A stretch of 14,568 bases of DNA from Eubacteriales Family XIII. Incertae Sedis bacterium. GTDB taxonomy: Bacteria > Bacillota > Clostridia > Peptostreptococcales > Anaerovoracaceae. Shown piece by piece: positions 1 to 6,411 of this stretch (position 1 is the first letter of the stretch; each line of letters starts with the position of its first letter). The notes beneath the pieces were generated by a model. That model worked only from the letters and a program-made list of their open reading frames with translations, had not been told where the DNA came from and searched no databases. Location: contig JAISEX010000129.1 in the NCBI GenBank assembly GCA_031263875.1, positions 1 through 14,568 of the forward strand. The letters run 5' to 3'. Both the position numbers and the translations under genes were made by a program.

Positions 1-1
1 G

Positions 2-382
2 ATGTCAAGTAAAATGCTTGACACGCTCGCCGGCGCGAATATCGACCTTATCGTGCTCGCCGGTTACATGAGCATACTCCCGCCCGAAATTATACGGGCG
101 TACCCAAAGCGCATCATCAATATTCACCCGTCGCTTATCCCGAAACACTGCGGCAAGGGCTATTACGGGATCCGGGTCCACGAGTCCGTGCTTGCGGCGG
201 GGGAGCGCGAGAGCGGAGCCACCGTCCACTATGTCGACGAGGGCGTGGATACGGGCGAGATCATCGTGCAGGAGCGCGTTCCGGTGATGGCCGGCGATAC
301 GGCGGAAACGCTTGCCGCCCGCGTACTGGAGACGGAACACGTTATTCTTATCCGCGCGATACAAAAGATATTGAAAAAATGA
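2..382 (+). CDS. purN: Phosphoribosylglycinamide formyltransferase (GAR transformylase), 3' part only
   Basis: The window opens inside this gene; about the last 126 residues are visible, roughly two thirds of a normal PurN (about 190-210 aa). It transfers a formyl group from 10-formyl-THF to GAR in de novo purine synthesis, in the cytoplasm. Visible family features: the hydrophobic strand DLIVLAGYM, the active-site segment INIHPSLIPK carrying the catalytic Asn and His, the GATVHYVDEGVDTGEII segment with the catalytic Asp, and the C-terminal helix containing ARVLETEH. The substrate loop is of the GKGYYGIRVHE type, which I associate with Bacillota enzymes. The ATG at 2 is only the first methionine after the edge; the real start lies upstream. 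The TGA is at 380-382 and purH follows after 146 bp, the usual gene order. Identity is firm; the 5' end is missing. Confidence 0.95.
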   Translation: MSSKMLDTLAGANIDLIVLAGYMSILPPEIIRAYPKRIINIHPSLIPKHCGKGYYGIRVHESVLAAGERESGATVHYVDEGVDTGEIIVQERVPVMAGDTAETLAARVLETEHVILIRAIQKILKK

Positions 383-459
383 GGGAAGCGGCGCGAACTC
401 TCATTGCGACTTTCTTTCTTCGGAGGCAACAGATCGCTACACGGTACCGGTTGGCATTA

Positions 460-470
460 TATAATATAAT
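460..470 (+). promoter_or_regulatory. Possible -10 region upstream of purH
   Basis: Two overlapping TATAAT hexamers (460-465 and 465-470) lie in the 146-bp purN-purH gap, within an A/T-rich stretch unlike its surroundings. I see no good -35 at 16-18 bp and no terminator after purN, so an internal promoter for purH is possible but weakly supported; co-transcription from upstream is as likely. No purine riboswitch could be recognised by eye in this gap. Confidence 0.25.
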
Positions 471-528
471 CAATTAACGGCAATAGTTTTTCAGTATAAA
501 TAATTACCATCAGCGAAGGAGGCGAAAT

Positions 529-2085
529 ATGGCGGCACGAGCATTGATAAGCGTATCGGACAAGACGGGCGTGACGGAGTTTGCGCGGGAGCTCGCGGCT
601 CTCGGTTACGAGATCGTTTCGACGGGCGGCACCCATAAGGCGATCGAGGAAGCGGGCGTTCCCGTGACGGGGATAGCGGACATCACGGGCTTTCCCGAAT
701 GTCTTGACGGCCGCGTGAAAACCCTGCATCCCGTCGTCCACGGCGGCATCCTCGCGATGCGCGGCAAGGCCGACCACATGAAACAGATCGCCGATCTCGG
801 CATTGAAACCATCGACATCGTCGCCATCAATCTCTATCCCTTCAAGGCGACGATAATGAAACCGGGCGTCCTGCTCGAGGAAGCGATCGAGAATATCGAC
901 ATCGGCGGCCCGACGATGCTGCGGAGCGCGGCAAAAAATCACCGGGACGTCGCGGTGGTCTGCGATCCCGGCGATTACGGCCAGATCGTCGCCGAGCTGC
1001 GGGAAACCGGCGAGGTGAGTGGCGAGGCGAAGTACCGTCTGGCGCTGAAAGTTTTCGAGCATACCGCCGCCTACGACGCGATGATAGCGGATTATCTGCG
1101 GAAGGAAAAGGGGATACCGCTGCCGGACAATCCGACGTTTACCTATGAGAAAATACAGCCTTTGCGCTACGGAGAGAACCCGCATCAGAGCGCGGGCTAT
1201 TACGCGGAAACGAAGCCGCATGCGGGCGCTCTCGTGCGCGCGAAGCAGCTTCACGGCAAGGAACTTTCCTTCAATAATATCAACGATACGAACGGCGCGG
1301 TGATGTGTCTGCGCGAATTCGACGAGCCCACAGTGGTGGCGGTGAAACACGCGAACCCCTGCGGCGTGGGGAGCGCCGGCGATATATTTCGGGCTTACGC
1401 GAAGGCGTATGAAGCCGATCCCGTGTCGATATTCGGCGGCATAATCGCGGCGAACCGGATCGTCGACGAGCAGACCGCCGCGGAGATCGCGAAGATATTT
1501 GTCGAGATAGTGATCGCTCCGGGCTTTACGGACGAGGCGCTCGACGTGCTGAAACGCAAGGAGAATATCAGGCTTCTCGCGCTTGAGGATATCGCGAAAC
1601 CTTCCGCGGAAAATCAGATCGACATCAAAAAAGTTGACGGCGGGATCCTCGTGCAGGATATCGACACGACGCTTTACGACGATAATAATTTGAAAGTCGT
1701 CACGGAAAAACAGCCGACGGAGAAGGAACTCGAGGACATGAAATTCGCGATGAAGGTCGTCAAACACGCGAAGTCGAACGCGATCGTTATCGCCTATGAT
1801 AAGATGACGCTTGGCGTCGGGCCGGGTCAAACCAACCGCATCAGCTCGGTCGAGATCGCCATTAAAGGAACGGACGGCGACGCGTCTACGCGCGACATCA
1901 ACGGCTCCGTGCTCGCTTCGGACGCGTTTTTCCCGTTCGACGATTGTGTGACGGCCGCGGGTGAAGCCGGCATTACGGCGATAATCCAGCCGGGCGGTTC
2001 CCTGCGCGACGAGGATTCGATCCGGCGCGCGAATGAACTCGGCATCGCCATGGTGTTTACGGGAGAACGCCACTTTAAGCATTGA
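529..2085 (+). CDS. purH: Bifunctional AICAR formyltransferase / IMP cyclohydrolase
   Basis: This 518-aa protein catalyses the last two steps to IMP: formylation of AICAR with 10-formyl-THF and ring closure of FAICAR. The length is normal for PurH. The N-terminal IMP cyclohydrolase (MGS-like) domain, about residues 1-135, begins [10 protein letters not shown], with STGGT at 31-35 and GRVKTLHP at 61-68. The AICAR transformylase domain follows, with RYGENPHQ at 213-220, the catalytic Lys-His pair K273-H274 in [15 protein letters not shown] at 431-437 (more often GPGQMNR), SDAFFPFDD near 464-472 and the C-terminal GERHFKH. A short insertion (about 440-457) lies between GPGQTNR and [10 protein letters not shown] compared with the usual spacing. 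The start is fixed by the ribosome site AAGGAGG at 516-522, 6 bp before ATG. purD follows after 70 bp. Confidence 0.98.
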   Translation: MAARALISVSDKTGVTEFARELAALGYEIVSTGGTHKAIEEAGVPVTGIADITGFPECLDGRVKTLHPVVHGGILAMRGKADHMKQIADLGIETIDIVAINLYPFKATIMKPGVLLEEAIENIDIGGPTMLRSAAKNHRDVAVVCDPGDYGQIVAELRETGEVSGEAKYRLALKVFEHTAAYDAMIADYLRKEKGIPLPDNPTFTYEKIQPLRYGENPHQSAGYYAETKPHAGALVRAKQLHGKELSFNNINDTNGAVMCLREFDEPTVVAVKHANPCGVGSAGDIFRAYAKAYEADPVSIFGGIIAANRIVDEQTAAEIAKIFVEIVIAPGFTDEALDVLKRKENIRLLALEDIAKPSAENQIDIKKVDGGILVQDIDTTLYDDNNLKVVTEKQPTEKELEDMKFAMKVVKHAKSNAIVIAYDKMTLGVGPGQTNRISSVEIAIKGTDGDASTRDINGSVLASDAFFPFDDCVTAAGEAGITAIIQPGGSLRDEDSIRRANELGIAMVFTGERHFKH

Positions 2086-2094
2086 GGAACAGCG

Positions 2095-2117
2095 CTGTCA
2101 AGTAAAAATATTGACAG
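2095..2117. promoter_or_regulatory. Inverted repeat CTGTCA-N11-TGACAG in the purH-purD gap
   Basis: A perfect 7-bp inverted repeat (CTGTCAA at 2095-2101, TTGACAG at 2111-2117) starts 10 bp after the purH stop and ends 38 bp before the purD start. There is no T-run, so it does not resemble an intrinsic terminator. The TTGACA could serve as a -35, but no -10 follows at 16-18 bp. Copies with the same spacing occur at 2-24, 3980-base-scale distance further on at 4156-4178, and at 13980-14001. An operator for a dimeric regulator is one reading; a dispersed repeat is another. Confidence 0.5.
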
Positions 2118-2145
2118 ATGATCGCGGGGAAAAAACAAAGCGAAA

Positions 2146-2149
2146 TGGA
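2146..2149 (+). promoter_or_regulatory. Ribosome binding site that fixes the purD start
   Basis: GGAG at 2146-2149 lies 6 bp before the ATG at 2156. It supports that codon over an in-frame upstream ATG at 2033, which sits inside purH. Confidence 0.7.
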
Positions 2150-2155
2150 GTACAG

Positions 2156-3424
2156 ATGAAAGTATTGATTGTCGGCGGCGGGGGACGCGAACACGCGATA
2201 GCGTGGAAACTTGCGCAGAGCCCGAAGGTTCACGAGATCGTGTGCGCTCCGGGCAATGCGGGGATAGCGCAGGTGGCGCGGTGCGTCGGCGGCGCGGACG
2301 CGGAGGACGTCGGCGCGATGGCGCGGCTTGCGGAAACCGAAAAGCCGGATCTCGTCGTTATCGGCCCGGAAGTCCCGCTTGCGCTCGGCCTGACGGACTT
2401 GATCGAGGCCAAGGGCATACCCGTGTTTGGCCCGAATAAAAAATGCTCCCGGCTTGAAGCGAGCAAATCATTTACGAAGGATTTTCTTATCCGTCACGGC
2501 ATACCGACGGCAAAGAGCCGCGTGTTTACGGATAAGGACGAGCTGCTGTCAAGCATCGGGCTTTACGGCTATCCCATGGTGCTGAAAGCGGACGGGCTTG
2601 CCGCGGGCAAGGGCGTCGTCCTTGCGGCGGACGAGAACGAGGCGCGGCAGGCCATCGAGGAGATGATGGGGGATCGGGTCTTCGGCGAGGCGGGCGATAC
2701 CGTCGTCGTTGAGGAATGTCTGGTGGGCGTTGAGGCGTCCGTGCTGTGCTTCGTGGACGGAAGCGCTCTCGTCCCGATGGAATCCGCGCAGGATTATAAG
2801 CGGATATTCGACGAGGACAAGGGGCCGAACACCGGCGGCATGGGAACGTATTCTCCGAGCCTCGTGTTTACCGGGAAGCTCAACGCGCAGATACGGGAAC
2901 GCATCCTCGAGCCGACTTTCGCGGGATTCAAAAAGGACGGCCTCGATTTTCGCGGTGTGCTTTTTATCGGTCTGATGATGACGGACGAGGGGCCGAAGGT
3001 GATCGAATTCAACAACCGTTTCGGTGACCCGGAAACGCAGTCGGTTCTGCGCCGGCTCGAAAGCGATTTACTTGACATCTTCGTCGCGGTTACGGAGGAC
3101 AGGCTTGCGCAGCAGGAGATAACGTGGTCGGACGAGCGGGCAGTCTGCGTGGCGCTCGCTTCGGCGGGTTATCCCGGCCCTTACGAAAAGGGCAAACCGA
3201 TTTCGGGGCTTGACGCGGTGGAGGACGGGATCGTGGTCTTTCACGCCGGGACTACTTTCGGCAAGGACGGCGTGATCCTGACAAACGGCGGGCGTGTACT
3301 CGGCGTTACCGCAACGGGGAAAACGCACGACGAGGCTCGCGCGAAGGCTTACGCGAATGTCAGCCGCATAACGTTTGACGGCGCGCATTACCGGGGCGAT
3401 ATCGGGGTGGTGTACGGCGCATGA
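2156..3424 (+). CDS. purD: Phosphoribosylamine--glycine ligase (GAR synthetase)
   Basis: A 422-aa ATP-grasp enzyme joining phosphoribosylamine and glycine to give GAR, the substrate of PurN. Length is typical. It begins with the canonical MKVLIVGGGGREHA; then FGPNKKCSRLEASKSFTK at 91-108, the ATP-grasp lysine region VLKADGLAAGKGVV at 142-155, EECLVGVEASVL at 186-197, DYKRIFDEDKGPNTGGMGTYSP at 213-234 (given as two motifs: DYKR and GPNTGGMGTYSP), and the metal-binding EFNNRFGDPETQ at 284-295. In the last motif the fourth residue is Asn, where Ala or Cys is more usual; I would not read loss of function into it. A longer frame open from 2033 overlaps purH and does not look like PurD before residue 1. 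The TGA overlaps the next start as ATGA (3421-3424), so the downstream gene is probably translationally coupled. Confidence 0.98.
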   Translation: MKVLIVGGGGREHAIAWKLAQSPKVHEIVCAPGNAGIAQVARCVGGADAEDVGAMARLAETEKPDLVVIGPEVPLALGLTDLIEAKGIPVFGPNKKCSRLEASKSFTKDFLIRHGIPTAKSRVFTDKDELLSSIGLYGYPMVLKADGLAAGKGVVLAADENEARQAIEEMMGDRVFGEAGDTVVVEECLVGVEASVLCFVDGSALVPMESAQDYKRIFDEDKGPNTGGMGTYSPSLVFTGKLNAQIRERILEPTFAGFKKDGLDFRGVLFIGLMMTDEGPKVIEFNNRFGDPETQSVLRRLESDLLDIFVAVTEDRLAQQEITWSDERAVCVALASAGYPGPYEKGKPISGLDAVEDGIVVFHAGTTFGKDGVILTNGGRVLGVTATGKTHDEARAKAYANVSRITFDGAHYRGDIGVVYGA

Positions 3425-4356
3425 AGATGAAACGAGGCGCGGCGCTGCTCTGCGCGCTTATAATGCTGACCGCTCTGCCGGCGTTCGCGTTTGCGGAAAC
3501 GGGGGACGATGCGGGCGGAAGTTCCGCGGGAAGTTCCGCTGCGGTCGGCGATACGCAGACGGACGACGGATATCCGGATCCGGATAAAACGGACGAGAGT
3601 ATCGACAATACCGCGGGCGATAAGGAGCAGGATTCAAAGGCGAAAACCGAGCAGCCGGCGGAAGCGCCGGTGGTTCCGACCGCGGTGAAGATCGACGTGC
3701 GGGAATACAGCTCCGAGGATATGCTGCTGAGTTCGCACGACGTTATGATCGGGACGGAACTTCATCTTTCCGCGAATATCGAGCCGGCGGACGTCACGAT
3801 GACGCCGGCGCTGATATGGTCCTCAAACGACCCGAACGTTGTCAGCGTGGATTCGCGGGGCGTGGCTAAAATGCTCGAGGAGGGCGAAGCGACGGTTACG
3901 CTCAGCGCGGGACAGCTTACCGATAAAATCAATTTCAACGTGACGCCGAAGCCCGTCACCGGCATCGGCACAACGCTCCTGATCGGTTTCGGCATTCTCG
4001 TCATTCTGATAATCGCCTTCATTATATTTATGATCGCGCGCGTGACGCGCCGCAAGCGCCGCGAACGTGAGATGAAAGAAACGCGTTCTATGGCCGCCGA
4101 TAAGTTGAAGCATAAAATCGAGAAGCAGAAGGCGGGGAAACGGCGCGATACGTATCTGTCAGGTGATGGCCTTGACAGGAGGACACGCGTCTTTGTTCCG
4201 CCGATTGCGGCTGATCCGGATGATACGCCGGGCCCGCCGGAAAGCGGCGACGATCCGGGCGTCGTTGACGGCACGAGGAACGCGGAGCCGAACAGCGATG
4301 GGGAAGGGTACGAGACCGGGCCGGACCGCCCGTTCTCGCTCGACGATATTGATTAA
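3421..4356 (+). CDS. Single-pass membrane protein with one extracellular BIG2 (Ig-like) domain
   Basis: A 311-aa protein not assignable to a named gene. Residues 1-25 form a signal peptide (basic MKMKR, hydrophobic core, AFAFA before the probable cleavage). Residues 26-85 are a disordered linker rich in Gly, Ser, Asp and Thr. Residues 86-177 resemble a bacterial Ig-like group 2 domain (ANIEPADVTMTPALIWSS, then NVVSVDSRGVAKMLEEGEAT, close to the consensus 'W.S.D..VA.V...G.V.....G.A.IT'). Residues 183-206 are a transmembrane helix. A strongly basic segment (209-243, RRKRRERE) follows, then an acidic Pro/Gly/Asp tail. This predicts an exported Ig domain anchored by one helix with a cytoplasmic tail of about 100 residues. 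The start overlaps the purD stop by 4 bp; the ribosome site is weak, so coupling to purD is likely. mscL follows 18 bp later. Function is unknown; surface adhesion or envelope sensing are guesses. Confidence 0.85.
   Translation: MKMKRGAALLCALIMLTALPAFAFAETGDDAGGSSAGSSAAVGDTQTDDGYPDPDKTDESIDNTAGDKEQDSKAKTEQPAEAPVVPTAVKIDVREYSSEDMLLSSHDVMIGTELHLSANIEPADVTMTPALIWSSNDPNVVSVDSRGVAKMLEEGEATVTLSAGQLTDKINFNVTPKPVTGIGTTLLIGFGILVILIIAFIIFMIARVTRRKRREREMKETRSMAADKLKHKIEKQKAGKRRDTYLSGDGLDRRTRVFVPPIAADPDDTPGPPESGDDPGVVDGTRNAEPNSDGEGYETGPDRPFSLDDID
4156..4178. promoter_or_regulatory. CTGTCA-N11-TGACAG motif inside the BIG2 gene
   Basis: CTGTCA (4156-4161) and TGACAG (4173-4178) match the purH-purD copy in both half-sites and spacing. 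The site is inside coding sequence (residues YLSGDGLDR), so it could be chance, although the full 12-base match is rare for a window this size. Confidence 0.3.
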
Positions 4357-4374
4357 AGTAAAGCAGGTAATGAA

Positions 4375-4785
4375 ATGAAAAGAGAAAACGACGAAAAGCG
4401 CAGGAAGCAGATCAAGAAAGCTCTCGACCATCGCGGCATACTGATCGAGTTCAAGGATTTTGCCCTGCGCGGAAACGTGATGGATATGGCGGTCGCGGCT
4501 GTTATCGCGCTGGCTTTCGGCGGGATCGTGAATTCGTTGGTGAACGATATTATCCTTCAGTTTATCGGGAGCATCGTCAATATCGATTACAGCAATCTTT
4601 CGGTAACGATCAACGGCATCGATATTATGTACGGCAAGTTTATTACCGCCGTCGTAAACTTTTTCGTCGTCGCGATCATCATGTTTGTCGCAATCAAGTT
4701 TATCAATTTGTTCACGGGCAAACGCGGCGGCGACAAAGATGATCCGGCAGGCGGCGCGGGCGAGCCGGACGACCAGGAGGAATAG
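4375..4785 (+). CDS. mscL: Large-conductance mechanosensitive channel
   Basis: A 136-aa homologue of MscL, the homopentameric membrane channel that opens under membrane tension to release solutes in hypo-osmotic shock. The family core is clear: FKDFALRGNVMDMAVA (residues 26-41) leads into the pore-lining first helix (about 36-63), a short periplasmic loop with YGKFITAV (86-93), and the second helix (about 93-113, FFVVAIIMFVAIKFINLF). The N-terminus has about 20 extra charged residues before the usual 'EFKDFALRGN' start. The C-terminus ends in a short Gly/Asp/Glu tail and lacks the amphipathic helix (LLTEIRDLL-type) that forms the cytoplasmic bundle in the E. coli protein. It follows the BIG2 gene after 18 bp with a weak site (AGCAGG, 4362-4367) and is probably the last gene of the purine-led operon, since a strong terminator follows. 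Confidence 0.95.
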   Translation: MKRENDEKRRKQIKKALDHRGILIEFKDFALRGNVMDMAVAAVIALAFGGIVNSLVNDIILQFIGSIVNIDYSNLSVTINGIDIMYGKFITAVVNFFVVAIIMFVAIKFINLFTGKRGGDKDDPAGGAGEPDDQEE

Positions 4786-4796
4786 ACGCGTGTAAT

Positions 4797-4840
4797 AAAA
4801 CGTCCCCGGCGAAAGTTTCTCGCGGGGACGTTTTGTTTTT
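4797..4840. terminator. Strong bidirectional intrinsic terminator between mscL and the lipoprotein gene
   Basis: A perfect 12-bp stem, AAAACGTCCCCG (4797-4808) with CGGGGACGTTTT (4823-4834), encloses a 14-nt loop and is followed by GTTTTT. The A-run on the left serves as a T-run on the other strand. It lies 11 bp after mscL and about 30 bp from the end of the opposing lipoprotein gene, so it should terminate both. Confidence 0.93.
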
Positions 4841-4869
4841 GATACGGATAGAGCTGCCCGATCGATCCG

Positions 4870-5265
4870 CTATTTCTTTTCAAATGTTATCTTTATCGCC
4901 ATGCTGCTGTATTCGAGAACAAGGTTGCCGCCTTCGAGCTTGAGCGAAAAATCGTCGGTGGTCTGATCCGCGAACGTCACTTCGTTATCCTTGAACGTAT
5001 ACTCGTATTCCACCGTTTCCCCCATCACGCTGACCGACGCCGTACCATCTTCCTTGAAAGTGTAGGCATAGTCATACGCCGCAAGCGCGTCGCCGCCTTC
5101 GACTTTCTGCCCGTTGGCTTCCACGGATTTGATGACCCATTCGCCAACGATACCGGAATCCTGTTTGTCGTCGCCGCCTTTGCTTTCCTTGTCACCGCCG
5201 CCGCAGGCTGCAAACGCAAAGACCATACATAGGGCAAGCGCGAGAGCTAAAATTTTCTTGATCAT
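4870..5265 (-). CDS. Small secreted lipoprotein, lipocalin-like fold suspected
   Basis: A 131-aa protein read on the minus strand. The N-terminus is a lipoprotein signal peptide: MIKK, a hydrophobic stretch, then the lipobox FAAC with the acceptor Cys at residue 21, followed by a Gly/Lys/Asp linker. The mature part (about residues 35-131) begins GIVGEWVIKSVEANGQKVEGG and alternates short beta strands (YAYTFKEDGTASV, YEYTFKDNEVTF, LKLEGGNLVLEY, AIKITFEKK). I associate this pattern with lipocalin-like or DUF lipoproteins of Clostridia; no ligand can be named. A start 14 codons further upstream (5307) is open, but the chosen ATG has the site GAGGAGGG and gives a clean signal peptide. It is a single gene, convergent with mscL, with its own promoter at 5319-5348. 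Confidence 0.85.
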   Translation of the reverse strand: MIKKILALALALCMVFAFAACGGGDKESKGGDDKQDSGIVGEWVIKSVEANGQKVEGGDALAAYDYAYTFKEDGTASVSVMGETVEYEYTFKDNEVTFADQTTDDFSLKLEGGNLVLEYSSMAIKITFEKK

Positions 5266-5272
5266 GTTCGTT

Positions 5273-5280
5273 CCCTCCTC
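5273..5280 (-). promoter_or_regulatory. Ribosome binding site of the lipoprotein gene
   Basis: GAGGAGGG on the minus strand, 7 bp before the ATG at 5265. It selects this start over the in-frame ATG at 5307. Confidence 0.85.
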
Positions 5281-5318
5281 TGTTTCAAATATTCGTACAA
5301 GACGCATTAGATTGTCAT

Positions 5319-5348
5319 ATTGTATAATAAGTTGACGGAATGCGTCAA
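5319..5348 (-). promoter_or_regulatory. Promoter of the lipoprotein gene, with a palindrome over the -35
   Basis: On the minus strand, TTGACG (5348-5343), an 18-bp spacer and TACAAT (5324-5319) form a good sigma-A-type promoter, about 50 bp before the start codon. The -35 is one arm of a 6-bp inverted repeat (TTGACG 5332-5337 / CGTCAA 5343-5348), so a protein bound there could block or modulate transcription. Confidence 0.6.
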
Positions 5349-5450
5349 GTATTTATTTCATATAAATTTTATATAAAAATTACCGACTTGCCGGTGAGAG
5401 CAGAAGCGCTTCGGCGGATAAATTTTTCCGTTCAAAAATCGAGAGATCAT

Positions 5451-5554
5451 TATTACCCCGGCAACTCATAGTAGGAAGTCGCGCCGATCTGCCGCCTCGC
5501 ATACTGCCGAAAACCTTCGCCGCTTTGTTCCGCCTATTAATTGCCGAGGTAATA
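5451..5554. repeat. 104-bp imperfect inverted repeat, MITE-like or gene remnant
   Basis: Arms of 27 nt (5451-5477 and 5528-5554) match at 21 of 27 positions and start with TATTACC / GGTAATA. The 50-nt interior shows no obvious gene. On the minus strand the left arm and interior carry a short open stretch ending RRQIGATSYYELPG followed by two stop codons, with a TAG upstream and no start. It looks like a gene 3' end or a repeated decayed fragment rather than a working gene. The nature of the element is unknown. Confidence 0.5.
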
Positions 5555-5572
5555 GTATGTTTTTCCGTTGCG

Positions 5573-5581
5573 TGTTAAAAT
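5573..5581 (+). promoter_or_regulatory. Extended -10 of the CPBP gene, leaderless arrangement
   Basis: TG-T-TAAAAT at 5573-5581 ends 8 nt before the ATG at 5590. Transcription would begin at or next to the start codon. No Shine-Dalgarno is present in the 20 nt upstream, and there is no clear -35. Confidence 0.5.
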
Positions 5582-5589
5582 AAGACGAT

Positions 5590-6411
5590 ATGAAATTAGT
5601 GAAAACCATAGCGAAAATAGTGGTCTTTGTCGGCGTCTGGGCGGCGGCGTTCTACGCGGCGTCGTATTTCGCCGTTCCGTGGCTTGAATACCGCGATGCC
5701 GCGCCCGCGACCGTCGAAGTGTGCCGCGGTGCGCTTGCGCTGCTTATCGCCGCGGTTATCGCCTGCCTCGCCATACTTATATTTGACGGCAGAAAGGGAT
5801 TCCCAAAGCTCGTCAAGCGCCCGCTCAGGGACGCGCTTCTCGGCCTCTTTGCCGGCGCGTTTTGGGTCGGCGTCACTTTTTTGCTGTTCACGATTACGGA
5901 CAGCATCTTCCCCGCGGGAACATCGTGGCCGGACTTCGTCTCCCTGTGGGCGTTGGCCGTTCTGCTGAACGTGCTGACGCAGGAACTTATACTCAGAGGC
6001 TTTGTCTATACGGCGGTGGCGCGGAATTACGGAGCGGCGGCGGCAATCGCCGTGTCGTCGCTCGTCAGCCTGCTCGCGCAGGGCGACGCCTTCGAAAACG
6101 GGGCCGTCGCCGTTATATTCGCGGTATCCGCGGCGGCGCTGTACGGCGTTATGCGGCAGTACACCGGCGGGCTGCTAGCTCCCGTTATTACGCACCTGAT
6201 ATGGAATCTCGTGGGCGGACTCGCCTTCGGGCTCGTCGATCTCGGCGGGCAGTTCCCGAAAATATTTCAGGAGGACATATCCGGCGAGGACATTATATCC
6301 GGCGGCAGCGCGGGATTTGAGGGCAGCGTGCTGTCGATCATCGTCTGCATTCTGCTGATCGACTTCGTTATATTGCTGGGCGACGGCGCTAAATCCCGAG
6401 AAGATGATTGA
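5590..6411 (+). CDS. CPBP-family (CAAX protease-like) integral membrane protein, incomplete active site
   Basis: A 273-aa polytopic membrane protein with about seven hydrophobic segments. Residues 120-210 match the CPBP/Abi family, which includes type II CAAX prenyl proteases and bacteriocin self-immunity proteins. Motif 1, normally EExxxR, is Q131-E132-LIL-R136 within LTQELILRGFVY. Motif 3, HxxxN, is intact as H202-LIW-N206. The His of motif 2 (family FxxxH) is not apparent: the corresponding stretch reads VSSLVSLLAQGD (155-166). So one of the two glutamates and one histidine are replaced, which questions protease activity; a non-enzymatic or variant role is possible. There is no alternative start nearby, so ATG 5590 without a ribosome site is kept. 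The end overlaps the convergent AEC gene by 23 bp. Family assignment is good; substrate unknown. Confidence 0.82.
   Translation: MKLVKTIAKIVVFVGVWAAAFYAASYFAVPWLEYRDAAPATVEVCRGALALLIAAVIACLAILIFDGRKGFPKLVKRPLRDALLGLFAGAFWVGVTFLLFTITDSIFPAGTSWPDFVSLWALAVLLNVLTQELILRGFVYTAVARNYGAAAAIAVSSLVSLLAQGDAFENGAVAVIFAVSAAALYGVMRQYTGGLLAPVITHLIWNLVGGLAFGLVDLGGQFPKIFQEDISGEDIISGGSAGFEGSVLSIIVCILLIDFVILLGDGAKSREDD

Larger units (their letters stand above)
5266..5589. other. Intergenic region between the divergent lipoprotein and CPBP genes
   Basis: These 324 bp hold the minus-strand lipoprotein promoter (5319-5348), an A/T-rich stretch (about 5350-5395), a 104-bp imperfect palindrome (5451-5554) and the extended -10 of the CPBP gene (5573-5581). 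I see no RNA gene and no convincing intact coding region. Confidence 0.6.

Noticed and set aside
383..528. Purine riboswitch or PurR box upstream of purH
   Set aside because: I looked for a conserved purine aptamer core and a PurR-type box and could recognise neither by eye; only an A/T-rich stretch with TATAAT remains.
457..2082. 541-codon open frame on the minus strand opposite purH
   Set aside because: It mirrors a certain gene; GC-rich codon use keeps the antisense frame open. Composition (Arg/His/Asp-rich) is not protein-like and there is no ribosome site.
2033..2155. N-terminal extension of PurD from an upstream ATG
   Set aside because: It overlaps purH, adds unrelated residues before the canonical MKVLIVGGGG start, and the ribosome site fits the ATG at 2156.
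2546..2568. Further CTGTCA site in purD as another copy of the operator-like motif
   Set aside because: Only the left half is present; the position 17 bp on reads TTACGG, not TGACAG. Treated as chance.
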